DNA of 64,000 nt, from the NCBI GenBank assembly GCA_009823395.1, contig CM020513.1, positions 11,369,501 through 11,433,500 on the forward strand, written 5' to 3'. The DNA comes from Thamnaconus septentrionalis (Eukaryota; Chordata; Actinopteri; Tetraodontiformes; Monacanthidae). The translations under genes were made by a program, and so were the position numbers. Shown here one piece after another: positions 1 through 13,000 of the stretch; the stretch's first letter is position 1; each line of letters begins with the position of its first letter. The notes under the pieces were generated by a model. It was not told where the DNA came from. It did no database searches and saw only the letters and a list, made by a program, of their open reading frames with translations.

Positions 1-124
1 GGCCGGACTAAATGTTGCCCCCCCATTGTGCTCTACACAGAAATAATGTATCACATCACATCTGATTTGCTTACTACTGCCCTCTGTAGGTCAAAAATTC
101 AGTGAAACTAATAACGCTCAACAC

Positions 125-152
125 CTTCTTCTTCTTCTTCTTCTTCTTCTTT
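125..152 (+). repeat. (CTT)n microsatellite
   Basis: Nine CTT units in tandem. Confidence 0.9.
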
Positions 153-1715
153 GGATATACAACAGAAACAAATAGGTGCAGCAGCCATATAGCAACAACA
201 CGGCAGACCACAACAGACACAAACGGGCCAAGAGGAGTTGGAGAACAAATAGAAACCTGAAGACCAGAGATTAAAAGAGCAGCTTTCACTGCCTGTCTGA
301 TGTCAGTTCCCTGTAAAACCAGATCCTAATGTTGACAGGACAGACCCAGCTGGACATGAGCAAAGGCTCTGCACGCAACAGTTCTCCCTGAATGACTGGT
401 AATCCACTCAGGGGTTTGTTTGGATTAAAGCAGCATCCAAGTAAAGATGCTATCTGCGAAACTCTCGTTCCAGAGCGCTTTCAAAGTGTTATAGTCAGCG
501 AGCTCTCAGTCGCAGCCGTAACCGGAGCCTCCCCCCGTCGTGCGAAACGCTACCACAGTGTCACTCCGCATTAGGCAACGCACAACTGCGACGTCTCCTG
601 CCTGCGTCACGTGACGTGATGTCAGCCGCTCCATTTGCCAGCGGCCCCCAGTGACTGCTCTTGATTTTCCTTAAATCTCATTAGCGGCGTCTGCGGCATT
701 TGGGCTCAAATAGATGATGCAACCTCACACTTCACTCGAGTGTTTGTTATTTTCAGTAGCAAATAAGAGAAAAAGCAATGGATTGTATTCAATATTAAAC
801 ATGCAGGCCAGGAGTAATGTCTCCAAAAAAAATTTTTTCTCCATTTGCCCTTTGGAATGGAGAACATTTGGATCTTCTCCAATTTTAACCTAATTTAACA
901 TTTCAAACTATTTAAAAAATAATATTAATCACATTGTTTGTCAGGTGAATGAATGGACAAACCTTCTGTCTATCACATGCAAAGTTGACTTTTAATCACC
1001 AGTGAGTTTATCATATGAGTTCCAGGCTTTCTGTTGATGTAAGAGGTAACAGACACACATCACATCAAGTGATAAGCTACAGTACACTGTTTTGTGTCTG
1101 CGTTCGACCAAACTGCCTCTCGAGCTGCTTGGGAACTGGAACAAAGCAAAAAAATCCTTTCCGCTCATCAAAATCTCCAGTGCCATTCCACGTTCCTCCT
1201 TTCATGTGAAAGTGCTTCCACTTCTGACAAAACTGCAGCTTCCGGAGCATCGCTGCCACAGCTGACAATCAGAAATCAGTTGTTTTTGTCTGCCTTACGA
1301 CAACAGCGGCATTCTTGCCCCGCCTTTTTGAAACTCCGCTCAGACGGACTTGACGAGGGTCTCCGGGTCAAACCAGTGAAACTGCAATCAAAGGCACGCG
1401 GCCACCTCCATTAACCGCTGACTCTCAGAGGCTTTTCTCACGCAGTACTGACAAAGGGCTCCGGGAGATGAGCAGGGGAGTTCAAATCTTTTGTTTCGAA
1501 ATTAGAAATTCTGTTAAATGACCTCTCAGTGTCACCTGTTGGAAAAACAAGTGGAGGGGTGCCATGCTTACTGATGTAACTGCATTATCATTTTTCATTT
1601 GTGGGACTTCGTCTTTGACGAGCTCCTCTAACAAAGTCCAAGGAAGCTGTTTAGTTCATTATATCTGCTGCACAGAGAGAACAAGAACCACGGACTCTCA
1701 TTCAAACATTACGTG

Positions 1716-1720
<5 letters not shown>

Positions 1721-1769
<49 letters not shown>
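1721..1769 (+). repeat. (TG)n microsatellite
   Basis: About 24 TG units followed by TATGCATGCA. Confidence 0.95.
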
Positions 1770-1772
<3 letters not shown>

Positions 1773-4700
1773 CATGCACGTGCATTCGTGTGCGTGACCA
1801 CAACTTCTGACACAGTGAGAATATATGAAGGGTGTGAAACACAAGCAGCCTCATTAGGAACACTGGGACAACAAGTGTAATGAGCTGAGCTTTTACACTG
1901 TGATTACCACCATTAACCTCTGCTGCTGCTGCGGTCTTAGAGCCATTAATATCTAGGTATTTTACATCAGAAAGACTTTCTATCTGATTATTTTTCTGCC
2001 CATTTCCCTCTCTCTCCTTATTATGTCACAAACTCTGAGACTACGAACCGCCTCTCTGTGTTGTTTGGAAATGTCGACATCCTTCATCAAAGTCGGAGGG
2101 AAGAGCAACGTTGCGGAGACTTTGGAGGGATCATTAGTTTTAAATTAAGCTGCCTTCAAATATTTGTAGTTTGGCAAAAAAAAAAAAAAAAAGGCCTGTT
2201 TTGCATGTTGGTTTTTTTTGGCTGTCTGTGCGGCAAGAGTTTCCAAACTGTACAGTTGAAAGGCCATTCAAAATCACACAGCAGTCCAATCATTTAGTAA
2301 TGGAACTCACTAGACTAAGAAGATCTGATACAAATAAATTACATAGAAGGCTTTTTGTTTAAAAATGAATTCCTTCTTGTTCTTCTTCAAGTACACTTAC
2401 AGTGTGTATGTTGATATTTAGCTTAAAAATTATATATAATTAGTTTGTTATCATAAAAACATTGACTTGACTCTGTCGTTGCACAAACTGAAAGACCTGC
2501 CAGTGTCAGTAAGTGCGTTCCCATTGAAACTGTCCAAAATAAAATTGCAAATGGTCCAAATGGTCCACATGACACACTGACAGTTTCCATTAGTCTCCAG
2601 CAGAAAGGGAAGTGGAAAGCGTCACCATGATGTTTCCATGACTCCAGAGCCATGAGCAGAATAGGGAGTGCAGATCAGTTGGGAGGAACAGCAAGTATCA
2701 AGTTGTCGCCGGTGAACGCCGCTGGCATCATTCGCGGGTATCGCTCTCAACTCAACAGCGCAGCTTGAATCGAAGTGCTGCGGTGTCTGGAAAGTAACGT
2801 CTAATGTGTTAATGTGTCTCACTTGGGGCACCAAATGTGCATATCGTGGCCAATACTGAAAAAGGAGCAGCGCCGCGCCAGTTCAGGGCCGCGCCAGTCG
2901 GAATGCAGTGACGTCGACGCGGACCGCAAAAAAGAGCCTCGACTCCTTGAGAGCCTTGTTGAAAATAGATGAATTCCACTTTCTGCCGCAGTGCTGGATT
3001 TTGGTGTAAATGCAGTCTGAGAAGGACGCCGCCGATCCCATGTGATCATCTTCTCTTGCTCCCTGATAGATATTCTGCGTGCTCACCGTCTGTCTTTTGC
3101 TGCCATCGTCGCCTGGCGAATTCCAGGCCCGGCGGCCTGAAGCCTAAGGTGACGTCCGCTGCTTCTCCAGCCGCCATATAAACACCGGCCACTGATTCAT
3201 TTTCATCTTTTGCCCCGTGGCTCCTCGGCCATATAGCAGCGAGCGTGACAGGCGCGCAGCCGAGGGCGACGGTCTGCTCGCTCCCACAGTCCCGCCACAG
3301 CCTTCCGACTCTGAGAGCTGCACACGGTTCCGCCAGCTGATAAATGAGCTGACAAGCCTTCTCGCCGTTACTCATTTCCCTCCCCGGGGAGGCGCGGAAA
3401 AAGAGGAACAACGGAGGGACTTTCGGAAAGGAAGAAGGGAGAGAGAGACGGAAAGAGGGGGAAAAATAAATCAAGTGGCAGCGGCGGCTATTTTTAGAAC
3501 GGCTGTAATGTGCTCCATTAGTTTGAGATGGTGCAACAGGGACAAGAGGGCTGAGGAGTGTCGAGGCGTTGGGGGGGAGTCGGAGTTGGGGTGCAGGTGA
3601 GGGAGAGTCTCTGAAGTGGAGACGGGGAGATGAGAGGGGCAGCAACAAAAGAGGAGAATGAGCTTAATGCAGGTTGAGCGAAAGTGAAAAGAAGAATGAG
3701 ATTGGATCAGGTGTGAGTGGGACGTATCATCCAATAAGCATGCAGAAAATTCTGCATGTGACCAAGCATTTGTGCATTTCCAGGCTTCTCAGCTGAACTT
3801 GCTTCCTCTTTTAGGTTTGTCTTGCATTTATATTGGTCCTCTCAAACAGTGAAGCTTACCATATACGTCACAGAAAAGCTTCATCTTATCTGTTGATTTT
3901 TCTTATTTTTCCACACTTATGGTGACCAACATCATGACATCATCCTCACGTGCCGTGATTTACGTCCTTGTAGAAGCTAAAGTTTTTTTCTCAAACCAAA
4001 ACCACAAGCTGGTTTTTGGCTGGACAAACTGTCGCACGTGGAACCACGGGGACGAGCAGGAAGCCCTTTGGTTGAACTGGACTTCATGGTCGAAACAGGT
4101 TTAAACTGAACAAAAAAAAAAACAATCACTGGCCGACGCTCAAGCACAGAATTGCAGTGGCAGGTTTGAATGGGCCCCGGAAGAACAGTGGCGTTTGGGA
4201 GTTGGCTCAGGGCGAGGACAATTTAGCAGGCTGCCAAGTGAACATCGGGCAGCCGCATTCTGGGACTTAAATAAAAGAAAATAAAAAAAATACATACACC
4301 AGCCTCGGAATGACCTTTCCACACACTCAGTTCAGCGGCGGTTCAGAATGGTGGAGTGAATCAGTTGGTTTTGGTGAGATCAGCCTGTTATGAGATAATA
4401 GTAGAGCAGCCCAGAGGACTAAATCAGAATCGGATTACGAGAATAACAGTCGGAGAAGGCAATTAAAATCAAGAATAATAGAGAGCACTCTGAGGCGAGG
4501 ATAGTGTGAAGTGGGAATCGTATCAGCGGTCCCTCTCTTTCTCTCTCTCTCATTTCTTCTCTTCACTGTCGTACAAATCATCGAGCCGTTGGCCGTCTCC
4601 AGCCGCGCTACCTGGTAGGCAGCCTGATTAACCACCCCCCCGCCCCCACCACCACTCCACCTCCTTGGGTTTGTACTCACGCCGCTACTCTCGTCTCCTC

Positions 4701-6162
4701 TCCTCTCTCTCTCTCACCGTTGGTTCGCTGTGTACTCACACACTGTGTCTTCACACTGGCTGGCACACGGCGTGAAATACTGATCTGGCGCCACCATTCG
4801 CTCCGTTAATGATTATTTACGCGGCTGTGTGTGCGTTGGGAGTTGGGTGGGTGGCGAGGGAGCAGAAAGAGGAGGGTTTTTTTTCTCTCTCTCTCCGCTA
4901 GATCCTGCAGGCAGTCGTACCTGGACGAGACGAGACGACGCCCCGCGGCTCCTGGGTAGTCCGGCACCCCCCGTTTTCATTTCCTGGCGCCACGGCTGGC
5001 TGCCTCCGTGTGGCCCTGTTCAAAGATTATCTGAGCCATCGTCGTCTTATTGGTGCAGCGCAAACAAGAGGGTTGTAGTAAGGGAGGGGGGAGAAAGGAA
5101 AGATACTATCCAGCACAAAAAGGAGCCGGTGTCCAGATGGCCCTTGGAGCGTCTATTTATAGCCGGGGTACAGTGTTGAATGAGGATCTGCGTCCACATA
5201 AAAAAAAAAAAGCCACCCGCAAAGCAGATTTCACAGCGGGGACGGGAGAAGGAATTGAGAGAAAATGGGATTGGGAGGAATCCAGCTGTCAAAGTTGGGC
5301 GCTGGACGTCCATTCTGAAGCGTAAGCCCGACGCTAAATCTCTAATTACGGACGGGGCGGGTGAATGCATATCTGTCACGCTTTATTTAAACGGCGCTCG
5401 CGTCTCAATCCATCGTGTCCCGCATTATTTTGCGGGGAGGAAAGTCAAAGCGGTGATAAATGGCGTTATCTCCCGCTCGGCAGCCGCTGCCACTGCCGCA
5501 GCCGCATCCTCCTCCGCCGCTGTGGAGCAGAGCTTTATTATTTATAGCCATGAGTCAGCCATGGATGGAATATTTTTTGCATTACAAATGGCTGCGGCAG
5601 GACAGGGTGCGTGGAAAGTGCAAACATGCCACCATAGTGTCTTTTTTCTTTTTTAAATAAATGTGTCTAAATGAACACGGAGGAAGTTGCTCATTATTTT
5701 TAGCGAATGACTCTGAAGAGCAAAGCGCCAACTGACTAAGACATGGCGAGCTTGGAAGAGGTAAATTATTGAGGTTCCTCCTAAGATATGTGTGTTGTCA
5801 TAAAATGAAGTCAACAAAGCATTAGAAAAAGACATATTCATTTAGATACATATAAAAATGGATCACAGAACTTCTCAGAGCTGAGAGCACCTTTGACATT
5901 CTTTCTTAAATACAGCAGTGTCATGCAGCTAATGTTCTCACTGTTTAACATCAACCCATCCGTCATCTGTCTGCAATCGATTTCGGCAATCGCTGCACAA
6001 TATGTTTGCTTTGACACCGATGGACGATTTAGGGTTGCCAGTTAGTCGAACATGCACGTCTTTGGACTGCAGCGCCAGGAGAGAACTGGAAGAGAAAATC
6101 CAACCCCATGGCAACCTGGCAACGAGGACACAAATTGTCAATATGGAAACAAACTGCAACAA

Positions 6163-6537
6163 TAGCTGCGTTTCCATTACCCTAGAATTGAACAAAACCT
6201 AAATGTTGCAATAAAAACTGTTCATGGAAACGCCTAAACTTCGGAAAAACCTCTCAAATATTGCTGAAAGGTTTTGAAGCTCTCATGAGTTGGTTTTCCA
6301 GCCGTGTCAACATAGAGGTATATTGCTAAAGGATAATAGAAAGACTTTTTTTCCCGCAAATTACGCGTCACCGGACATGAAGTACGGGGTCACGTGACCA
6401 GTTCACTTCAAGTAAACATGGCGCGTTATGATTGGACAGAGGAAGAGACGGACTAAATGCAAATCGCAATTGTACTTTGTCAAAATTTTAGGAATACCGC
6501 TTTTATTTTGGGAAAAACTGTAATGGAAACACAGCTA
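6163..6537. mobile_element. MITE with 18-bp terminal inverted repeats
   Basis: Left end TAGCTGCGTTTCCATTAC (6163-6180) and right end GTAATGGAAACACAGCTA (6520-6537) are inverted copies with one mismatch. The element is flanked by AAT on both sides if the terminal base is counted as target. It has no coding capacity. The short direct flank and size fit a Harbinger-type non-autonomous DNA transposon, but the superfamily is an inference. Confidence 0.75.
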
Positions 6538-9500
6538 ATGGCAATAAATAATTAGGCTCGGCGATGTCTTGACAAGAAGTCGGCCACAGTCTCTTTCCCC
6601 AGTTTAACGGCAGCCTTTAAACATTTCACTTTCTCTAGTTCACACTCTGCGATGTGAAGCCGACCCATAAAAACACTTTCTGCATCCCTTCCCCTTGAAT
6701 CATGCGAAAAAGAAACGAGGAACGACGGGAAATCGGCCTCACCCCCTGCAGTGCTGTGCTGCGAGTTCAACAGAAAATATACACAATCACTCAGCCCGGT
6801 TGTGTTCATTTTTTCCAGTTTGTTACACTTGGACTTCGCTCGGGGCCGGGGAGCTGCCGGCTTTTTTTTTCTCCGCAGCTGACATCTTACAGCTGCTTGA
6901 TAAATATAGCAGCCGGGGTTCTGCCGGGTCAGTGCGAGGGCAACAGCAGACACCCCGCCACAATGCCGAGCATCTCTCCCCGCCTCCCCTGGCGCTCCAT
7001 TGCACTGCGAGTGCCTCTCCCCGACGCCTCGCTCCTCTTCCTTTAGTCGCAACCCACGTTGGGATGTTGGCGTTTTCTCACCTGACCTTCACTCTTTTCC
7101 ATGCAAAGAAAGCAAATGATGTCCTGCAGGTGTTTCGCTGTGGCCTCTGCCGGAGACATTTTCATCAGGGGAAAGAGGCAACATCTGAAGGTGGGGGTGA
7201 CGGCTGTAAACACTGAAGCTGCAATCCGGATTTCTCGGACGACAACTTTCTTACGACAAGCACCAGCAAAAGCAAAGACCATTTCTTTTCCGCTTACTGG
7301 ATTTTCCGACGGTTGACTGTTAAGATGGGATGTGCACCAAGTGCTAGTGAAGACATCTGATTGGACCATATTGAATGGTTGTGACAGACTCATTATCAGA
7401 AACAAAATCAGACTTTATTTACTGGGGAATTTTACCAATGTTTCTATGTTGGATATGTCCATCCATCCATTTGGAACAATAGAAAAAAAATAATCTTTTC
7501 ATTTGTTTTCTGAATTATATGAAACCTCCAAACATTTCACAACAAATAGTGTGTAAAATTTCTCAGTTGTGCACCAGTTCGATGTTTCTGACAGCTGCCT
7601 TCACTCGTTCATTCCATTGAAAAAGAAAAAAAAAAAATCAAGAAATTTGTTTGATCAAATATTTATCAGCGCGGGTTTTCAGAGACTTTAACTGGAGCTC
7701 TCCTGAAAAAGCGTTTCTCTGAACTTCCTCCTTCTGGCCTCCAGAGAGAACATTCTGTAAAGGGAATAAAACATGCCTTTATTAAAGCTGAGAGTGTTGC
7801 TGACCATGAAGAAGCCTGTTGAACACATCACGTGTTCCATGACCCTCGCAAACTTTAAGCATCCTCCAAAACGACTTCGCCACTTGAACATTTCGCCCTT
7901 TGCCAACGTCTGCAATCTGAAATATCCCCGAAAAACCTTCTCACGTTGAAATGATTGCTCCCTGCAGCGATTCGGCGGCGGTGAAGAAGCTAATGGCTTT
8001 GTAATTTGCTTAACGCCTCATCTCAGCCAATCTGCAGGGTCTCGTGTGTAAACAGTGAGTGTGTTTGTGCAGCGGTGAGGACTGATGAGCACAGTGTGTC
8101 TCCCGGGTGTGGGTGGGTGTGTTTGCACTCACAAGTGGAGCTGGCACCGTTGGCGGCCGCATCTTCGCGTTATCGAATCACATCGGAGCGTTAAAAAAAT
8201 GTTACGTGTACCTTCATTACAGATTTAACACAGCATATTTTGCGCTAATGAAGTGACACATATCACAATCCAGTGTAATCCTTTGATTTAACAAGATAAG
8301 ACGCTTATAAAGAATCAAAGCAACTCTTCTTGTATTGTCACATTTAACCATGAATGTCTTTAATGAGGAACATCACAGATTAAAAAAAATAAAAGTCTTA
8401 GATCAACACGTTTTAAAGTGTTCATTTGTGACTAGCCTTGACGAGACCAGTGAGGATTTTCTCTCCAGCAACACTTTATCCTGCCGTGTTAATAAGAAGT
8501 GGTAAGATTGCCCTTCACTTAGATGGGAGCTATTTTTGCTTCCAGAGCTGCCAAGACCTCACGGCGGCTTGTGTGATTTTTCCTAAGACAATCTGACCTG
8601 GTAGTTATTTTGCGACTAGCCTTTATAAAAATGACTAACCAGAGGTCCCGAACTCTCTGCATGGTAACATTTTCTCATGCACTATTGATAAAAGGTGCCT
8701 TGAAGCACCTTCAGCTCTATTTTTACATCAGGAGTCAGAAGGAAATATTAAATATGCATACATTTATAACACAGCAAGACTGAGGAATTGTCTTAACTTG
8801 GAGTGAAAATAAGACTATGATGGTGAAGCTTTGACTCTATGCCTGAGAGGGGAAAAAAATTGCCTGTCTTAATTCTGGTGCTCAGAGATGCTCGAGTCTC
8901 ACAGCAGCAGTTTTCCTTGCAGCCTGTGTTATTAGCGAGGAGTTATGAGAGCATACACCTGAAACTGGGGAATCTAACCTCCGCCTCTCTCCCTGCCAAA
9001 TCACATCTCCTGCCTCTGGAACTTTTTTTTCTTTCCTTTCATTTTCTGGCTCAGTTCGCAGAAGAGGCTGATGTGATTTACCGGAGGCGTGGACTGCTCA
9101 TCATTAGGCTTGTTCCTCTGGGCGCAGCGGCAGAAATATGTATCTAAAAACAAAAAGAAACAAAGAAAAAGAATCGGAGATGTCTCACGGAATTATGAAT
9201 GAAAGAGAGCAGATCTCTCTCCGCGTTTAATTGGAAACCATAGATGTTCCCAGAGAGGATGAAAAACAAAAGGGAACATGCTGCAGGCCGCCGGGAGAGG
9301 AGGGGACTGATTACCAGCGGGAGGAACAAAAGAAGTCGGCTGACGGTGGGAAGATGAGGCAGCGAGACTCAAAGGAGCCGTAGACGGACGGATCAGACGG
9401 AGGCAGGAACAGCTGTATGTCCGCTATCGGCACGGCAGCCCAGCAGCAGTAACAGCCCACACAGGGGCCGCCGGCCATCAACACAGCTTGCTTTTACAGC

Positions 9501-9888
9501 CACCGACACACACGAGCGGCCGAAGCTTGGCCCGTAAAAGGAGCTTACCCACTATTTTATTTGCCATGTGTTGAGTATTTTAAGAGACGAGTCCGTGGCT
9601 TTGATCGCCTCAGTGGCGGGAACTGTGTGTTTCTCCTGTTTTATGCCTCACTTGGCCCGAAGGTGTGTCTGTGCGAGAGCGAAGCGGTGCGGTTGTCGGA
9701 CTGCACGCGGAGTTCAAGTTTGGCTCGAGCAACCGGACTTCATGGACCCGCATCTGTCTCGTTGTCATGATTGAAAAAAAAGGTTCACATGATTTTGGTT
9801 CGTCAGTCAAAGGAGAGTTTTTAAGGACAAATAAGAACACATTTTCTCATAAGATTGAAACTTCTTTGATTCAATCTTTGGCCTGCAG

Positions 9889-10020
9889 ATTGGCCTGCAT
9901 GCCATCTTCAGAGACGTCAGCGCTTACCCACAGGAGCACCTGTACGTCATGGTCAATGGCAAACTCACTAAGGAAAATAAGGCGAGGATGAAAGCTGCAG
10001 TGCCTTGCAGCTACCAGTGA
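9889..10020 (+). CDS. Unidentified terminal-exon-like reading frame (43 codons plus stop)
   Basis: Directly after a TTGGCCTGCAG acceptor-like site a frame reads IGLHAIFRDVSAYPQEHLYV, MVNGKLTKENKARMKAAVPC and SYQ, then TGA at 10018-10020. Codons are coding-like, with mostly C or G at third positions, unlike the AT-rich surroundings, and the peptide is well mixed in composition. I do not recognise the protein. It could be the last exon of a gene lying upstream of the window or with missed exons, or a fragment of a retrocopy or transposon. No convincing upstream exon was found between 1 and 9888. Confidence 0.4.
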   Translation: MGLHAIFRDVSAYPQEHLYVMVNGKLTKENKARMKAAVPCSYQ

Positions 10021-13000
10021 AGGCACTGCAGCATTTAGGGGTGGGAATCGATAGGTACCTGACGACAAAACTGGTCTCGCTGCAGTTGTTGCAAGGTTTT
10101 TTTTGTACTGCGAAACCCAGTTGTTCAAGCAAAAACATCCTAAAATCTGCCAGCAGTAATTTGGTCCTTCTTAGCGGTTTCACATCCCTCCTTTAATCTT
10201 CTGAAATTATTATTTTTTCTTTCCTCAGAAACTTTGAACTTTGAATTTGATTAATTTAAAAGCTACTTGAAAAGTCCTGCTATTATCTATTTTAATTTTG
10301 TCTCCTTATTGCTGTTAGTCATGCGGCTCTGCCACACAGAAGGACTGGTCGTTGCGAACGTGTGTAACTGTAGAATAGAAATAAGCATTTGAATATTTCA
10401 AGTGTGGACTTGTTTGCATAATAGATGCAATGCGGCACATTGCACCTCGTGTTTCAAGGGTGTTGAAAAAGCAGGAAAGTCAGACAAGTCGTCAGCAGGC
10501 GGAAGAAACTTGCTCAAATTTTGTGGAGGAAATATTTTCTGGTCTTCTCTTTGATGTTTCCCAGCCGCCACTCAGCACTGACTTCTATCTGACCCACCTC
10601 GCTCCACTCCCGCTTCATGTCCTTCCTGTCCCCGTCTGAACCGACTGGGTTTTCTCTGTCCTCACAATCCTGGTTGTTGTTGGTGTACCGTACAGTCTCC
10701 GGTGTTTGCTTGCTTTTTGTTTTCAGACTGTCCCCTCTTTGCTCTTGGTGCACCATGTTCTTCGCCTCAGTGCAGCTACTAAGCCTGGCAAGGAAATGCA
10801 GCCAACGCTTGTCCTGCAAATAAATAAGAGGACGGTCCTGAGGTAGAAACCTCCTGAAAGTAAGCACTTTCAGTGGAATTTTGCATGTTTTTCACAAGCT
10901 CGTCGTCTCTTTAGAAAGTGGTGCGTGACAACAACTGTAAGTGGCTCATCATCCTTAAAATTGCTCCGTTGCTCAATGCCATTAAAGTGACATGAATTGG
11001 CAAGTCAAATTTTCAAGGCGCAAACAGATTTGCGCTTTTGCAAAAAATAACAAAAAAACAACACAACATTTTTAAAAGAATAGCTCCCTACAAAAGTTTC
11101 CATCAAATTTAAATTACACAAATTTCCCAATCGTCCCTATTACAGCCAAGGCTATTGTGATTTTCCTTGGTGCGAATAATATTTGCCTATGTTTTATAGC
11201 AGGAAAGAATTCTGCCTCAACACAAGAATGTTGTTGCCAAGGACTCGGAACAGAACCGAGGAAAGTCAACATGTGTTTTTCTTCTGCCTCTCGCCGCAAG
11301 GACGCAAGTGTTTGTTTTTCTCAAAATCTGTGGAAAAGAAGTGGGCGGAATTAATTTCCGCCACAAGATTCAAGTTTGGTGGTGTGGATTAGAGGAGTGA
11401 CCACAGGCCTTCAGTGGTAAACGGGAGAAATTTCAGTTCAGCCAAATTCTAATTGTGACACGTTGCGGCGTAAGAGTGGAAATTTCCTCAAGCAGGTCCA
11501 AGACTGGCCTCAAGGCACACCAGCGTGGCTGTCATGCCGTATGGCAGCCGCTGACTTCCACAATGTCAATAAACTGGCTTCACTGAATGTTTCCCGTTAA
11601 ATTTGGCATGAAATCAACCCGCGACGGCAACTGCAGACGCCGCTGTCGCGACAGACGAGTCCTTGTCATCCCTTCACTCTCTCTGATGGCTATGTTCAGC
11701 CCAGCCAAAGTAATTGCCGCCAGTGTGTGTATCTGTGCGTGCGGGAGTGTGTGTGGCGGGCATCAGGACCACAGACAACAAGAGAGCATCTGCAGCGCAC
11801 AATCTTTTCTCCTCGGCAGACGACGGCTGGTTCCTGTGAAACGATGCATCAACACGGAGACGACAGACAGACGCAGTGAACATTATGACTGCAGCCGCCG
11901 GGCCGGACGAGCCACCTGCCGCATTCTCACTCGCCAGCATCTGGCACACGCCACCGTTTCTGAGGTGATACAGGAAGAGTATTGCACAGGGGTAACGTGC
12001 AGAAACAAATCATGGAGGAGTTTAACTTTAGAATTATTAAGTTGTTTTTGGTCTGTGGAAATGGGAATATGAATCTCTCATCAGCACTAAAAACAAATTG
12101 CATTGACAGTTGAGACTGGGAAACAGGGACAAACTTTACTGAACAAATCTGTCCCGGGTTGTTTTTTGAGCTCACAGGTTGATTGCTTTGGTCTAGAGCG
12201 AGAATTAAATAGCAAAAACACTGATGAATAAAATTGGGTTGGTCCAATTTAGGTGATTACTTTTGGTCCTGCACTCTAAGTGTTCACAGTGCACGTGCAA
12301 CAGCGCTGACAGTTTCCTGTTGCATGGCTCAAATCTGTAAAGCACCTGTGTAACAAATGCAATGCAGCCATCACCTGATAATCAAAGTGACGCAATCAAA
12401 AGAATGTCCCTCTATGGTTTCTGTTGTATTTTGTTTCTGCTAAATTACAATTAGGGCTACCGCGGTAAGAGGCTATGTTATCGTTTGTTTTGGAGGGTTG
12501 TTTCTTGCAAAAGAAACCAGCTTTGGCAGAACAACTCACACAGAGGCGCTGTGAAGCCACTTCCTCCTGCAGATGGCATGGTTCCACTAGTTCGGGCCAA
12601 AGCAAAAATAGTTTCTCCTGAAGCTTAATGTTCAGAGTGAATCATCGACAAAGATAAAATCATTAATTTGAAACGTGAGTCGGTGGTCAGCGCTGGTACG
12701 AAAACATTTAGTAGCCTCTGTTTGAAAGGAGTGTCTTTTTTGATTTCGATCGCTCTGCTGCCTTCGCTCAAGGGTTCCGTGGAACCCACCAGAGCTATCG
12801 GGTGCCTTACTTCCTCAGAAGGCCATGGGATTATCTCCGGCCACTGGTTTGACTAATTTTCCTAATTGGTGAAGCACTGAATTGTCGTCGTTATCCGCGG
12901 AACAGAAGGCCTGGACTGCACCTGGTGTGAGTTAGAATCTGTTTCCTCAAACCAGAGACTGGATTTGGGTGCGAGCTTCAAAGTTTCTCTTTTTACCTCT

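Larger units (their letters stand above)
1..9888. other. Gene-free upstream region with CpG-rich patches
   Basis: No reading frame here has family resemblance or splice support. It holds CpG-rich patches (about 480-660, 2690-3560, 4740-5560 and 6690-7040), simple repeats, a MITE at 6163-6537 and several MEF2-type sites. It may contain distal regulatory DNA for PRMT8 or an upstream gene, which the sequence alone cannot show. Confidence 0.6.

Noticed and set aside
3046..3648. 200-codon open frame on the - strand
   Set aside because: It lies in a CpG-rich, stop-poor patch, has low-complexity Pro/Ser runs, no family resemblance and no splice support.
6702..7216. Two overlapping frames of 114 and 173 codons on the + strand
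   Set aside because: No similarity to known proteins, mixed overlapping frames in a CpG-rich patch, no splice context.
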